The notes: a model not told the origin generated them from the sequence alone. 64,000 bases of DNA from Achromobacter spanius (GCF_002812705.1 NZ_CP025030.1:5208001-5272000); one strand, 5' to 3'. Positions 37,503 to 47,121 are shown, counted from the stretch's first letter. A program made the numbers and translations.

Positions 37503-38189
37503 TCAACCGCACTGGCGCTGACGCCAGCAGTCATAGCGCCACTTCCAGGGCTGCATGGCGGCGGGCTGCGCCCACAGGCCGCGCTTGGCGTCCTTGGCCT
37601 GGCGTTGCAGGCCGGGCAGGGCCTTGTCGCGCAGGTATGCGCCCTTTCTGGCGGTGTAGGCCCAGGCGTAGCCCGCTTCCACCTGCAAGCGATTGGCCGA
37701 GCGCCCGTCGTCCAGGATCAGCGCGCACACGTCGCGGCCGTATTGGTCTTGTTCGTAGCACTGGGCGGTCAGGGTCTTGCCCGCCACCAGGTCGGCCAAA
37801 TGCTTGCGCGAGGCTTCGGCATAGGGTTGGCCGGGTTGGTCGGCGCCATGGCCCTCTTCGGGTGCATCGATGCTGTCCATGCGGATGCGGCGCTGGCCGT
37901 CGCTTGCGCGCAGTGTGACGGTGTCGCCGTCGGCCACGTTGACGATCGCGCCGGTCAGCGTGTAGCTGCCCCCGGGAATGCCGCCTGCCAGCGCGGGGCC
38001 GGGCCGGGCGGAAGGCGCGGAATTCTGCGCGGGTGTGCTTTGCGATGGGGGTGGGCGCGAGGCCGGGGAGGAATCGCCGCGCCCCGAGGGCTGCAACCAA
38101 TTGACGATGGCGCCCGCCACCGCAAGAATCAGGGCGACGATCAGGGCGGTCAGCTTGCCGCCGCCGCGAAATGGGGGTTTGCCACGCAC
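37503..38189 (-). CDS. Thermonuclease family (SNase-like) protein
   Basis: This protein has an SNase-like OB fold from about residue 80: VADGDTVTL, RIRMDSIDAPE, YGRDVCALIL and QVEAGYAWAY motifs contain the catalytic-type Asp, Arg and Glu of staphylococcal nuclease. N-terminal GGGKLTALIVALILAVAGAIVNWL is a membrane helix, followed by a Pro/Ser linker, so the nuclease domain is probably periplasmic and tethered. Start: GTG 38189 with GGAG upstream; the longer frame would begin with TTG at 38249. Confidence 0.75.
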   Translation of the reverse strand: MRGKPPFRGGGKLTALIVALILAVAGAIVNWLQPSGRGDSSPASRPPPSQSTPAQNSAPSARPGPALAGGIPGGSYTLTGAIVNVADGDTVTLRASDGQRRIRMDSIDAPEEGHGADQPGQPYAEASRKHLADLVAGKTLTAQCYEQDQYGRDVCALILDDGRSANRLQVEAGYAWAYTARKGAYLRDKALPGLQRQAKDAKRGLWAQPAAMQPWKWRYDCWRQRQCG

Positions 38190-38280
38190 CGGCTGGGCTC
38201 CAGATGAGAAACGCGGCAAGTGTGCCACAGGCGAGGCGCGATTTTGCAAAAACCGCGCGCGAAAACCGCCCTGCCGTCCG

Positions 38281-38328
38281 CCCGCTATTGCCCGCCCGCT
38301 ATTGCCCGCCCGCTATTGCCCGCCCGCC
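38281..38328 (+). repeat. 14-bp tandem repeat between nuclease and corA genes
   Basis: CCCGCTATTGCCCG occurs three times in a row (38281-38294, 38295-38308, 38309-38322) and a fourth copy breaks off after CCCGCC at the corA stop. It occupies most of the gap upstream of the nuclease gene and downstream of corA. Confidence 0.93.
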
Positions 38329-39380
38329 TACAGCCAGCCCGATTTCCGGAAGCGCCAGTACAGGACCGAACAGATCGACGCAATGACGCCCAGCGTCACC
38401 GGGTAGCCCCACGGCGATTTCAGTTCCGGCATGAATTCGAAGTTCATGCCGTAAATGCCCGCGATGGCGGTCGGCACTGCCAGGATGGCGGCCCAGGACG
38501 CCAGCTTGCGGGTCGTGTCGTTCTGCGCGGCCTGCCCGATCATCAAGCTCGCTTCGAACGCGAAGGCCAACGATTCCCGCAAGGCGTTGAAGAGTTCGTC
38601 CACCCGCAACACCCGGTCGGCGACCTCGCCGAAGTACGGCCTGGCATGTTCATCCACGGCAGACATCTCGACCCGCGCCAGACGCCGGCAGATTTCGGCC
38701 ATGGGCGACACCACGGTGTGGATGCGCAATAGATCGCGACGCTGACGGTACAGCCTGCGGATGTCGGAATCCTTCGCGCCTCGGATCAGCAGCTTTTGTT
38801 CGGCGCCTTCCACCACGCTTTCGATCTTGCCGGCCGCCGCCACGTAGCGGTCGACCAGCCAGTCCAGCACTTCGGAAGCCACGTAGTCGCTGCCCCGCTT
38901 GAGCAGGTCGGGCGAGGCTTCCAGCCGTTCGCGCAGCGGGCTGTGCGCCGCGGTGGCGCCGCGCCGCACGGTGACCAGAAAGCCGTCGCCTATCAATAAC
39001 TGGGTTTCGCCAAAGACCGGGCGTTCGGCCTCGACTTCGACGGTGATGGTCACGATCAGGACCATGTTGCCGTAGTCGATGATCTTGGGCCGCCGATGCG
39101 GTTCCAGCATCTCTTCCTGGTTCTTGTCGCAGGCGCCGAGTTCACCGGTCACCCTGGCCAATAATTCAGGCGTGGGGTTGCGCAAGCCGATCCACAGCAT
39201 GCTGGGTGCGTGACCTGGCTTTTTGCCATCGCTTTGGTCGTCACTTTGACCACCGTATTGACCTATGTACTGCCCAACTTCGTCGATGGGCACCTCACGG
39301 TCGCGGCGTCCGTTCACATAGGCAATCGACGCAACCACCTCGCCCTTGTGGACGTCGGCGAAATTCTCTTCAGCGGACAT
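38328..39380 (-). CDS. corA: CorA-family magnesium/cobalt transporter
   Basis: This 350-residue pentameric divalent-metal channel has a soluble N-terminal domain (about 1-280), then two C-terminal membrane helices. The signature GMN is present in IYGMNFEFMP, followed by the YPVTLGVIASICSVLYWRFRK helix. ATG 39380 follows AGAGG; a GTG six bases earlier is also possible. An acidic Gln/Asp/Gly-rich insertion near residues 40-55 is not typical of CorA. Confidence 0.93.
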   Translation of the reverse strand: MSAEENFADVHKGEVVASIAYVNGRRDREVPIDEVGQYIGQYGGQSDDQSDGKKPGHAPSMLWIGLRNPTPELLARVTGELGACDKNQEEMLEPHRRPKIIDYGNMVLIVTITVEVEAERPVFGETQLLIGDGFLVTVRRGATAAHSPLRERLEASPDLLKRGSDYVASEVLDWLVDRYVAAAGKIESVVEGAEQKLLIRGAKDSDIRRLYRQRRDLLRIHTVVSPMAEICRRLARVEMSAVDEHARPYFGEVADRVLRVDELFNALRESLAFAFEASLMIGQAAQNDTTRKLASWAAILAVPTAIAGIYGMNFEFMPELKSPWGYPVTLGVIASICSVLYWRFRKSGWL

Positions 39381-39444
39381 GGACACCCTCTGGCAATGCG
39401 ATCCTTGCCGAACAACTCATGGCATCGGGCGATGATAGCCCAGG

Positions 39445-41559
39445 CTATGAGAACAGGCTGCGCACCCGCTTGGTCACGTCGATGGCGGGCGCCTGCGGTT
39501 CTTTGGCCGCGCCGCCGCCCGGCAGGTCGGCCAACGCGGGCGGCTTGGGCAGGTGGTCAAACAACGGCAGCATGGCATTGGTGATGTAGCGCGTGCGCGA
39601 CCCGTAGACGTGGCGGTCGCCCATGCCCGTCTGCTGATGCACGTAGAAGCGCTGCGGCACGATCAATTGCAGGCGTTCCTTGGCGCGCGTCATGGCCACA
39701 TACAGCAGGCGGCGTTCTTCCTCGATCTCTTCGGCGGTGCCGGTGCTCATGTCGGAAGGAATGCAGCCATCGACCACGTTCAGCACATAGACGGCCTTCC
39801 ATTCCTGGCCCTTGGCCGAGTGGATGGTGGACAGGATCATGTAGTCCTCATCGCGCGAGGGCGCGCCGGATTCATCGCTGGTGGCGTCGGGCGGATCCAG
39901 CGTGAGTTCGGTCAGGAAGCGTTCGCGCGACGGGTAGCCCGCCGCCAGCCGCACCAACTGATCAAGGTCGGTCTTACGCACGCGGGCGTCGTCATACAGG
40001 CGTTCGAGCTGGCCGGCGTACCAGCGCAAGGCCAGGTCCACGTCGGCGGGCCAACGCAGCCCTGGGTCGCACAGCGCCGCATAGGTATCGGCGAACGCGC
40101 CCCATTCCTGCTGCGCCGCCGCGCCCGGTTTGAATTCACGCAGCGCGCGCAACGGTTCGGCGCTGGCGGACATGGCGTCCATCAGCTTGCCGGCGGTGGC
40201 CGGGCCGATGCCGGGCATCAACTGCGCCACGCGAAAGCCCGCCATGCGGCCGCGCGGGTTTTCCGCCCAGCGCAATAGCGACAACAAGTCTTTCACGTGC
40301 GCGGCTTCCAGAAAGCGCAGGCCGCCAAATTTCACGAAGGGAATATTGCGCCGGGTCAGTTCGAGTTCCAGCGCGGCGCTGTGGCTGGCCGTGCGGAACA
40401 ACGCGGCTTGCGACTTCAGCGTGGCGCCGCCTTCGCGCTGCGCCAGCACCTGGTCGGCCACCCAGCGCGCTTGCCCGGCCTCGTCGCTGACCGTCACCAG
40501 TTCCGGCAATTGCGAGGACGCGCGGTCGGTCCAGAGGTCTTTGGCGAAGCGCTCTGTTGCCAGCCCGATCACCGCGTTGGAGGCGTTCAGGATGGGCTGG
40601 GTAGAACGGTAGTTGCGGTCCAGCGTGATGACGCGGGCGGGCTTGGGAAACTGCGTCGGGAAATCCAGGATGTTGCGCACGGTGGCGGCGCGGAACGAAT
40701 AGATGGATTGCGCGTCGTCGCCCACCACCGTCAGGCCTCGGCCGTCGGGTTTCATGGCCAGCAGAATGGCGGATTGCAGGCGGTTGGTGTCCTGGTATTC
40801 GTCCACCAGCACATGGTCGAAGCGCGCCCCGACATCCGCCGCGATGCCCGGGTCCGACATCATCTCGGCCCAGTACAGCAGCAGGTCGTCGTAGTCCAGC
40901 ACCTGCTGGTCCTGCTTGGCCGCCACATAGCCGCGAAACAGCGTCTTCAGCTCGTCTTCCCATTGCGCGCACCACGGGAACGAGGTTTTCAGCACATCGG
41001 CCACCGAGCTCTGGCTGTTGACCACGCGCGAATAGATGGCCAGGCAAGTACCCTTCAGGGGAAAGCGCGACTTGGTCGACGACAGGCCCTGTTCGTGGCG
41101 GACCATGCCCATCAGGTCTTCGGCGTCGCCACGGTCGTGAATGGTGAACGCTTCCGACAGCCCGATGCGCAGTGCGCAATCGCGCAGCAGCCGCGCGCCG
41201 ATGGCGTGGAAGGTGCCCGCCCACGGCAGCGACGGCGCCTGCTGCGAGCTGCGCAGGTTCATGACCCGTTGCAGCACGCTGCCCACGCGACGATCCATTT
41301 CCTGGGCCGCGCGGCGCGAAAACGTCAGCAGCAGCATGCGCTGCGGGTCGGCGCCGTTAAGAATCAGGTGGGCGACGCGGTGCGCCAGCGTGTTGGTCTT
41401 GCCCGAGCCCGCCCCGGCGATCACCAGCAAGGGGCCATCGTCGCCCGCCGCCAGGCTCCCATCCACGTTCACGCCGAATTCGGCGGCTTCGCGCTGGGCG
41501 GGGTTCAGGTCGGCTAAGGGGTCGGGGCGGGAATTCAAAGGGGGATTGTGGTCGGACAT
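39445..41559 (-). CDS. UvrD/Rep-type superfamily 1 DNA helicase
   Basis: This 704-residue helicase has Q-motif DLNPAQREAA, Walker A IAGAGSGKTNTLAHRV, motif II VLVDEYQDTN, motif III VGDDAQSIYSFRAA, motif IV TLDRNYRSTQPI, and motifs V/VI STIHSAKGQEWKAVYV, LLYVAMTRAKERL. Together these are the SF1A set for 3'-5' unwinding coupled to ATP. The C-terminal extension ends in Ala/Pro/Lys. ATG 41559 is chosen; the longer frame needs TTG. It is divergent from the DUF72 gene with overlapping upstream regions. It is shorter than UvrD and may be a Rep/PcrA-like paralogue. Confidence 0.93.
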   Translation of the reverse strand: MSDHNPPLNSRPDPLADLNPAQREAAEFGVNVDGSLAAGDDGPLLVIAGAGSGKTNTLAHRVAHLILNGADPQRMLLLTFSRRAAQEMDRRVGSVLQRVMNLRSSQQAPSLPWAGTFHAIGARLLRDCALRIGLSEAFTIHDRGDAEDLMGMVRHEQGLSSTKSRFPLKGTCLAIYSRVVNSQSSVADVLKTSFPWCAQWEDELKTLFRGYVAAKQDQQVLDYDDLLLYWAEMMSDPGIAADVGARFDHVLVDEYQDTNRLQSAILLAMKPDGRGLTVVGDDAQSIYSFRAATVRNILDFPTQFPKPARVITLDRNYRSTQPILNASNAVIGLATERFAKDLWTDRASSQLPELVTVSDEAGQARWVADQVLAQREGGATLKSQAALFRTASHSAALELELTRRNIPFVKFGGLRFLEAAHVKDLLSLLRWAENPRGRMAGFRVAQLMPGIGPATAGKLMDAMSASAEPLRALREFKPGAAAQQEWGAFADTYAALCDPGLRWPADVDLALRWYAGQLERLYDDARVRKTDLDQLVRLAAGYPSRERFLTELTLDPPDATSDESGAPSRDEDYMILSTIHSAKGQEWKAVYVLNVVDGCIPSDMSTGTAEEIEEERRLLYVAMTRAKERLQLIVPQRFYVHQQTGMGDRHVYGSRTRYITNAMLPLFDHLPKPPALADLPGGGAAKEPQAPAIDVTKRVRSLFS

Positions 41560-41652
41560 GACGGAAAAGTAGGCCAAATGACTGGCTATTTATCCAGCTA
41601 TCATAGCAGCGTAGCCCTACCCTGCCCGCGCGCCAACTTGCCCCCCGTCGCC

Positions 41653-42549
41653 ATGCGTATCCTGACCGGCACCGCCTCCTGGACCGACCCCACCCTGCTT
41701 GCCTGCGGGCGCTTTTACCCGCCCGACGTGCGTGGCGCCGAGGCGCGGCTGCGTTTCTACGCCACGCGCTTTGCCATGGCCGAAATCGATTCCAGCTACT
41801 ACGCCCTGCCCTCGGCCAACAACGCTTATCTTTGGGCGCAGCGCACGCCCGACAATTTCGTGTTCAACATCAAGGCGTTCCGCCTGTTCACCGGCCACCA
41901 GACGCCGCTTGCCGCCTTGCCCAAAGACATTGCGCGCGAGCTGGAAGATTGGCCGGAACCCATGATCTACCACCACCACATGCCCGAGGACTTGCGCGAC
42001 GAACTGTGGCGCCGCTATCAACTGGCGCTGGAGCCGCTGCGCATGCCGGGCAAGCTGGGCGCGGTGCATTTTCAGTTTCCCCCATGGATCCGCCGCGACG
42101 CCCGAGGCCGCGCGCATGTGGCCGATTGCGCGCAGCGCATGCAAGAGCACCTGATATCCGTGGAATTCCGCCATCGCAGTTGGTTCGACAGCCCGGCGGC
42201 CATCGCCGACACGCTGGCGTTTGAACGCGATCTGGGTGTGGTGCATACCGTGGTCGATGCGCCGCAGGGCTTTGACAACACGGTGCCCGCCGTGTGGGAA
42301 AGCACGCATCCCGACCTGACCCTGCTGCGCCTGCATGGCCGCAATGCGGCAGCATGGAACGCGTCTGGCCCCGCCTCGTCCAGCCGCTTTCAATACGAAT
42401 ACACGGAACAGGAACTGGCGGAACTGGCCGAACGATTCTCGCGCCTGGCCGCGCAAAGCGCCCAAGCGCATGCGGTGTTCAATACCAACTTTGAAGACCA
42501 GGGCATGCGCAACGCCGCAGCCTTTGCCACCGCGCTGTTGCCTTTCTGA
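41653..42549 (+). CDS. DUF72 family protein (YecE-like)
   Basis: This 298-residue cytoplasmic protein has family features RILTGTASWTDPTLLACGRFYPPDV, then FAMAEIDSSYYALPS, FVFNIKAFRLFTGHQ and EFRHRSWF. DUF72/YecE proteins form a TIM-barrel; some bind nucleic acid or have been implicated in DNA repair, but no function is firmly assigned. It is divergent from the helicase gene, which may be relevant. ATG at 41653 gives the usual N-terminus. Confidence 0.9.
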   Translation: MRILTGTASWTDPTLLACGRFYPPDVRGAEARLRFYATRFAMAEIDSSYYALPSANNAYLWAQRTPDNFVFNIKAFRLFTGHQTPLAALPKDIARELEDWPEPMIYHHHMPEDLRDELWRRYQLALEPLRMPGKLGAVHFQFPPWIRRDARGRAHVADCAQRMQEHLISVEFRHRSWFDSPAAIADTLAFERDLGVVHTVVDAPQGFDNTVPAVWESTHPDLTLLRLHGRNAAAWNASGPASSSRFQYEYTEQELAELAERFSRLAAQSAQAHAVFNTNFEDQGMRNAAAFATALLPF

Positions 42550-42606
42550 TTGCCAACCGACCGCCTGCCTGATGGCCTTTCTGATAGGCCTGCCTGACCC
42601 GGCGCG

Positions 42607-44100
42607 TCAGGCGGCGACGGGCTTGCGCGCGACTTCGGCCAGGCTTTCCAGCAGCACTTCAAACTTGCGCGCGATGTCGTGTTCGGGCACACAGGCGTAG
42701 CCCAGCAACAGCCCCGGCCGCCGACCCTCGGCGTTGACGTAATAGCGCGACAACGCGCGCGTCAGCACGCCCTTGCCGCGCGCCACGTCCACCACGCGCA
42801 GGTCGTCCATGTCCGGCGGCAAGGTCAGCACCAGATGCAGGCCCGCCATGCTGGCGTCGCGATGCAGCCAGTCGGGACCCAGGCGGCGTTCGATCAGGTT
42901 GACCAGCATGGCGCGGCGCCTGCCGTACAGCATGCGCATGCGACGGATGTGCGCGGCGTAATGCCCTTCAGAGATGAACGTGGCCAGCGCCGCGTGCGTC
43001 ATCAGATGGCCTTCGCGATAGAGCTCGGCATGCGCCGCCTGGAATGCGGCGGTCAAGGGCTTGGGCAAGACCAGGTAGCCCACGCGCAGGCCCGGGTACA
43101 GCGTCTTGCTGAACGTGCCCATGTAGATGACCGGCGCGTCGGGTTCCAGGCCCAGCAGCGACGCAATGGGCCGGCCCGAGAATCGGAATTCACTGTCGTA
43201 ATCGTCTTCGATGATCCAACTGCCGCTTTGCCGGGCAACCGCCAGCAACTGGCGGCGGCGCGTCAGGGACATCACCGGCCCCAGCGGATACTGGTGCGAC
43301 GGCGTGACGAATATGAAGCGTGGCGGCGTGCCGCCCGGTTCGGGCAGGCGCATGCCCTCTTCGTCCACCGGCAGGTGCACCGTGTGCAGCCCGTTGGCCT
43401 GCAGGATGGTGCGGGCGCCCCAGTAGCCAGGGTCTTCGACCCAGGCCGTTTCACCCGCTTCGCCCAGGATGCGGGTGGTCAGGTCGATGGCCTGGTGCGA
43501 GCCTTCGGTGATGAGGATCTGGTCCGGGTCGCAGTCGATGGATCGCGTCAGCGCCAGATGCTGGGCCAGCGCTTCACGCAGGGCCGGCAGGCCGCCGCCG
43601 TAGGCGTAGGTCAGCAGATCGGGCGACGGGTTGCGCCACAGGCTGCTGACGATGCGGCCAAACTTCTTGTGCGGGAATTCGGTCAGGTCGGGCACGCCGG
43701 GCATGAAGGCGCCCCATTGGTAGGGCGAGGCCGACACGCCGTCCACAATGGCCGCCCCACGCGCCGACAGCGCGGCGCCCGGTTGGGCCTGGGCAGGGTG
43801 ACGCAGGCGACGGCCGCTGGCCAGGTAGGAATCGGGCACCGAGGCGTTGACGAAGGTGCCGTTGCCCTGCCGGCTGCGCGTATAGCCTTCGGCCAGCAGC
43901 TGGCTATAGACGTGGACCACCGTGTTGCGGGCGATACCGAGCTCGGTAGCCAGGTCGCGCGAGGCGGGCAAACGCGAGTCCGCCGCAATGGCTCCATCCA
44001 GGATCGCTTCGCGTATCCCGCGGTACAGCCGCTTGTTCATGGGCTCGCTGGAGGCCTCGGCCAGGCGCAGCAGCAGCAAGTCACCTACAATGGACCGCAA
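42607..44100 (-). CDS. MocR-type regulator (GntR helix-turn-helix fused to aminotransferase), GabR-like
   Basis: This 497-residue protein carries an N-terminal GntR winged helix (about 20-85; RLPASRDLATELGIARNTVVHVYSQLLAEGY) and a fold-type-I aminotransferase domain. The PLP lysine is in TFSKTLYPGLRVGYL and an EDDYDSEFRF motif is upstream. It lies next to and divergent from gabT-gabD, the arrangement of GabR, which senses GABA and PLP and activates gabTD. No ATG opens the frame; the start is probably TTG at 44100, since ATG 44040 would remove residues that fit the family. Confidence 0.88.
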   Translation of the reverse strand: MRSIVGDLLLLRLAEASSEPMNKRLYRGIREAILDGAIAADSRLPASRDLATELGIARNTVVHVYSQLLAEGYTRSRQGNGTFVNASVPDSYLASGRRLRHPAQAQPGAALSARGAAIVDGVSASPYQWGAFMPGVPDLTEFPHKKFGRIVSSLWRNPSPDLLTYAYGGGLPALREALAQHLALTRSIDCDPDQILITEGSHQAIDLTTRILGEAGETAWVEDPGYWGARTILQANGLHTVHLPVDEEGMRLPEPGGTPPRFIFVTPSHQYPLGPVMSLTRRRQLLAVARQSGSWIIEDDYDSEFRFSGRPIASLLGLEPDAPVIYMGTFSKTLYPGLRVGYLVLPKPLTAAFQAAHAELYREGHLMTHAALATFISEGHYAAHIRRMRMLYGRRRAMLVNLIERRLGPDWLHRDASMAGLHLVLTLPPDMDDLRVVDVARGKGVLTRALSRYYVNAEGRRPGLLLGYACVPEHDIARKFEVLLESLAEVARKPVAA

Positions 44101-44196
44101 TTGGTTCTACCTGTTTTATCAAAGTGGTTCCCACAAGTGGGGCCATCGTAGCATTAAATAAGGTTTTTCCCGCCCACCCTGTTCATCGAGGCTGAG
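44101..44196. promoter_or_regulatory. Divergent promoter region of the MocR/gab genes with direct repeats
   Basis: AAGTGG occurs at 44122-44127 and 44135-44140 on the same strand, 13 bases apart. Direct repeats in this kind of divergent gap are the usual binding pattern of MocR regulators. An A/T-rich stretch (ATTAAATAAGG) precedes gabT. Function is inference. Confidence 0.4.
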
Positions 44197-45459
44197 ATGA
44201 AGAATCAAGACCTGAATACCCGCCGTTCCCTGGCCACGCCGCGCGGCGTTGGCGTCATGTGCGACTTCTACGCGGTGCGCGCCGAGAACGCCACCCTGTG
44301 GGACGCCAACGGCAAGGAATACATCGATTTCGCGGGCGGCATCGCCGTGTTGAACACGGGCCACCTGCACCCCAAGATCAAGGCCGCCGTCGCCGCGCAG
44401 CTGGACAACTTCACGCACACGGCCTACCAGATCGTTCCGTACGAAAGCTACATCTCGCTGGCCGAACGCATCAACCGCCTGGCCCCCATCGACGGCCTGA
44501 AGAAGACCGCCTTCTTCACCACCGGCGTCGAAGCCGTTGAAAACGCCATCAAGATCGCGCGTTCGTCGACGGGCCGCTCGGGCGTCATCGCGTTTTCGGG
44601 CTCGTTCCACGGCCGCACCATGCTGGGCATGGCGCTGACCGGCAAGGTCGCCCCGTACAAGCTGTCGTTCGGCCCGATGCCCGGCGACATCTATCACGTG
44701 CCGTTCCCCAACGCCACGCAAGCCATCAGCGTGGCCGATTCGCTCAAGGCGCTGGACCTGCTGTTCAAGTGCGACATCGACCCCAAGCGTGTCGCCGCCA
44801 TCATCATTGAACCGGTGCAAGGCGAAGGCGGTTTCAACATCACCCCGCCCGAACTGATGACCGCGCTGCGCAAGATCTGCGACGAGCACGGCATCCTGCT
44901 GATCGCCGACGAAGTGCAAACGGGCTTTGGCCGTACCGGCAAGCTCTACGCCATGGAACACCACTCGGTGCAGGCTGACCTGATCACCATGGCCAAGAGC
45001 CTGGGCGGCGGCTTCCCGATTTCGGGCGTGGTCGGCCGCGCCGACGTCATGGACGGCCCGGCCGCTGGCGGCCTGGGCGGCACCTACGCCGGCAACCCGC
45101 TGGCCGTTGCCGCGGCCCACGCCGTGCTGGACGTGATTGCCGAAGAAAAGCTGTGCGATCGCGCCAACGTGCTGGGCGAGAAGCTGCGCGGCCACCTGGA
45201 AGGCCTGCGCGCCAAGGTGCCGGGCATTGCCGATGTGCGCGGCCTGGGCTCGATGGTGGCGCTGGAACTGAACGACGCCAGCGGCAAGCCGGACGCCGAA
45301 GCCGTCAAGCGCGTGCAAGCGCGCGCGCTGGAACAAGGGCTTATCCTGTTGAGCTGCGGCGTGTATGGCAACGTGCTGCGTTTCCTGTACCCGCTGACCA
45401 TTCCCGACGCGCAATTCGACCGCGCGCTGGCGATTCTGTCCGACGCACTGGCAGCGTAA
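44197..45459 (+). CDS. gabT: 4-aminobutyrate aminotransferase
   Basis: This 420-residue class-III PLP aminotransferase converts GABA and 2-oxoglutarate to succinate semialdehyde and glutamate. Features include TTGVEAVENAIKIAR, SFHGRTMLGMALTGK, the IIIEPVQGEGGF and LLIADEVQTGFGRTG blocks, and the PLP-lysine context TMAKSLGGGFPISGVVG. Followed 126 bases later by gabD and divergent from its probable regulator. Confidence 0.96.
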   Translation: MKNQDLNTRRSLATPRGVGVMCDFYAVRAENATLWDANGKEYIDFAGGIAVLNTGHLHPKIKAAVAAQLDNFTHTAYQIVPYESYISLAERINRLAPIDGLKKTAFFTTGVEAVENAIKIARSSTGRSGVIAFSGSFHGRTMLGMALTGKVAPYKLSFGPMPGDIYHVPFPNATQAISVADSLKALDLLFKCDIDPKRVAAIIIEPVQGEGGFNITPPELMTALRKICDEHGILLIADEVQTGFGRTGKLYAMEHHSVQADLITMAKSLGGGFPISGVVGRADVMDGPAAGGLGGTYAGNPLAVAAAHAVLDVIAEEKLCDRANVLGEKLRGHLEGLRAKVPGIADVRGLGSMVALELNDASGKPDAEAVKRVQARALEQGLILLSCGVYGNVLRFLYPLTIPDAQFDRALAILSDALAA

Positions 45460-45585
45460 CGTTCACGGCCTGAACCCTTTATTCAGGGGGCCACGGGCAC
45501 GGTAATTGCGGGCGTCGCGGATCTTTCCGCCGCGCCCGCTAGTGCATGCTGGCCCCGCTGAATCCCCATCAAGGAGACTTCAATA

Positions 45586-47055
45586 ATGACCGCATTGACT
45601 CATCCCCTGTCGCGCCCGGATCTGCTGCGCGACGCCTGCTACATCGACGGCAAGTGGGTTGGCGCCGGCAACGGCGCGTCGATCCCGGTGGACAACCCCT
45701 CCACCGGCAAGACCATCGTGTCGGTGCCCAAGCTGGGCCGCAAGGAAACCGAACAGGCCATCGCCAGCGCGCAAGCCGCGCTGCCCGCCTGGAGCGCCAA
45801 GACCGGCAAGGAACGCGCCGCGATCCTGCTGAAGTGGTCGCAACTGATGATGCAGAACCAGCAAGACCTGGCCGCCATCATGACGTCCGAACAGGGCAAG
45901 CCCGTGACCGAAGCCGCGGGCGAAATCGCCTACGCCGCCTCGTTCCTGGAGTGGTTCGCCGAAGAAGCCAAGCGCATCGACGGCGACGTGCTGCAAAGCC
46001 CCAAGGCCGGCCAGCGCCTCCTGGCGTTGAAGCAGCCCATCGGCGTTACCGCCGCCATCACGCCGTGGAACTTCCCGGCCGCCATGATCACCCGCAAGGT
46101 CGGCCCGGCGCTGGCCGCCGGCTGCACCATGGTGGTCAAGCCCGCTCAACAAACCCCGCTGACCGCGCTGGCGCTGGCCGTGCTGGCCGAAGAAGCCGGC
46201 GTGCCCGCGGGCGTGTTCCACGTCATCACGGGCAGCTCGCGCGATATCGGCGCCGCCCTGTGCGAAAGCGATGTCGTGCGCAAGCTGAGCTTCACCGGCT
46301 CCACCGAAGTGGGCCGCACGCTGATGGAGCAATGCGCCCCCACCATCAAGAAGCTGTCGCTGGAACTGGGCGGCAACGCGCCGTTCATCGTGTTCGACGA
46401 CGCCGACCTGGACCGCGCCGTTGACGGCATCCTGGCCTCCAAGTACCGCAACGCCGGCCAGACCTGCGTGTGCGCCAACCGCATCTACGTGCAAGCCGGC
46501 GTGTACGAAGAAATCGCCAAGCGCCTGGTCGCCAAGGTCGAAGCCATGAAGGTCGGCGACGGCTTTGCCGACGGCGTGACGCAAGGTCCGCTGATCGACA
46601 AGAACGCCATTGAAAAGGTGCAGGAGCACATCGCCGACGCCACCTCGCACGGCGCCAAGGTCATTGCCGGCGGCAAGCCGCATGCGCTGGGCGGCACGTT
46701 CTTTGAACCCACCGTGGTGCGCGACGTGACGCAGTCGATGCGCTTTGCCACCGAAGAAACCTTCGGCCCGGTGGCCCCGCTGTTCCGCTTCGACACCGAA
46801 GAAGAAGTCATTGGCATGGCCAACGACACCATCTTCGGTCTGGCCGCCTACTTCTTCACCCGCGATTACGCCCGCATCTGGCGCGTGTCCGAAGCATTGG
46901 AGTACGGCATTGTCGGCATCAACACCGGCCTGATCTCCAACGAAGTCGGCCCGTTCGGCGGCGTCAAGCAGTCGGGCCTGGGCCGTGAAGGCTCGAAGTA
47001 CGGCATCGAGGAATACCTCGAAATCAAGTACCTGTGCGTGGACCTGGGCGCCTGA
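45586..47055 (+). CDS. gabD: Succinate-semialdehyde dehydrogenase (NADP+)
   Basis: This 489-residue aldehyde dehydrogenase oxidises succinate semialdehyde to succinate, feeding the GABA shunt into the TCA cycle. ITPWNFPAAMITRKVGPALAAG contains the catalytic Asn, LSLELGGNAPFIVFDDADLD the Glu, and GQTCVCANRIYVQ the nucleophile Cys. Start ATG 45586 follows AAGGAG. Probably cotranscribed with gabT. Confidence 0.96.
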   Translation: MTALTHPLSRPDLLRDACYIDGKWVGAGNGASIPVDNPSTGKTIVSVPKLGRKETEQAIASAQAALPAWSAKTGKERAAILLKWSQLMMQNQQDLAAIMTSEQGKPVTEAAGEIAYAASFLEWFAEEAKRIDGDVLQSPKAGQRLLALKQPIGVTAAITPWNFPAAMITRKVGPALAAGCTMVVKPAQQTPLTALALAVLAEEAGVPAGVFHVITGSSRDIGAALCESDVVRKLSFTGSTEVGRTLMEQCAPTIKKLSLELGGNAPFIVFDDADLDRAVDGILASKYRNAGQTCVCANRIYVQAGVYEEIAKRLVAKVEAMKVGDGFADGVTQGPLIDKNAIEKVQEHIADATSHGAKVIAGGKPHALGGTFFEPTVVRDVTQSMRFATEETFGPVAPLFRFDTEEEVIGMANDTIFGLAAYFFTRDYARIWRVSEALEYGIVGINTGLISNEVGPFGGVKQSGLGREGSKYGIEEYLEIKYLCVDLGA

Positions 47056-47064
47056 GCCCAAAGT

Positions 47065-47121
47065 GGTGCGCGGCGCTCGCCGCGCACCGGGGATAAGCGG
47101 TTTTCAACGCCGCTTATCCCC
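47065..47121 (+). terminator. Two adjacent strong hairpins after gabD
   Basis: GGTGCGCGGCG pairs with CGCCGCGCACC (47065-47088), and GGGGATAAGCGG pairs perfectly with CCGCTTATCCCC (47089-47121). Neither has a downstream T run, so intrinsic termination is uncertain; they may protect the transcript end. Confidence 0.4.

Noticed and set aside
45546..46424. 292-residue plus-strand frame inside gabD
   Set aside because: Arg/His-rich shadow frame overlapping gabD, which has all catalytic residues.
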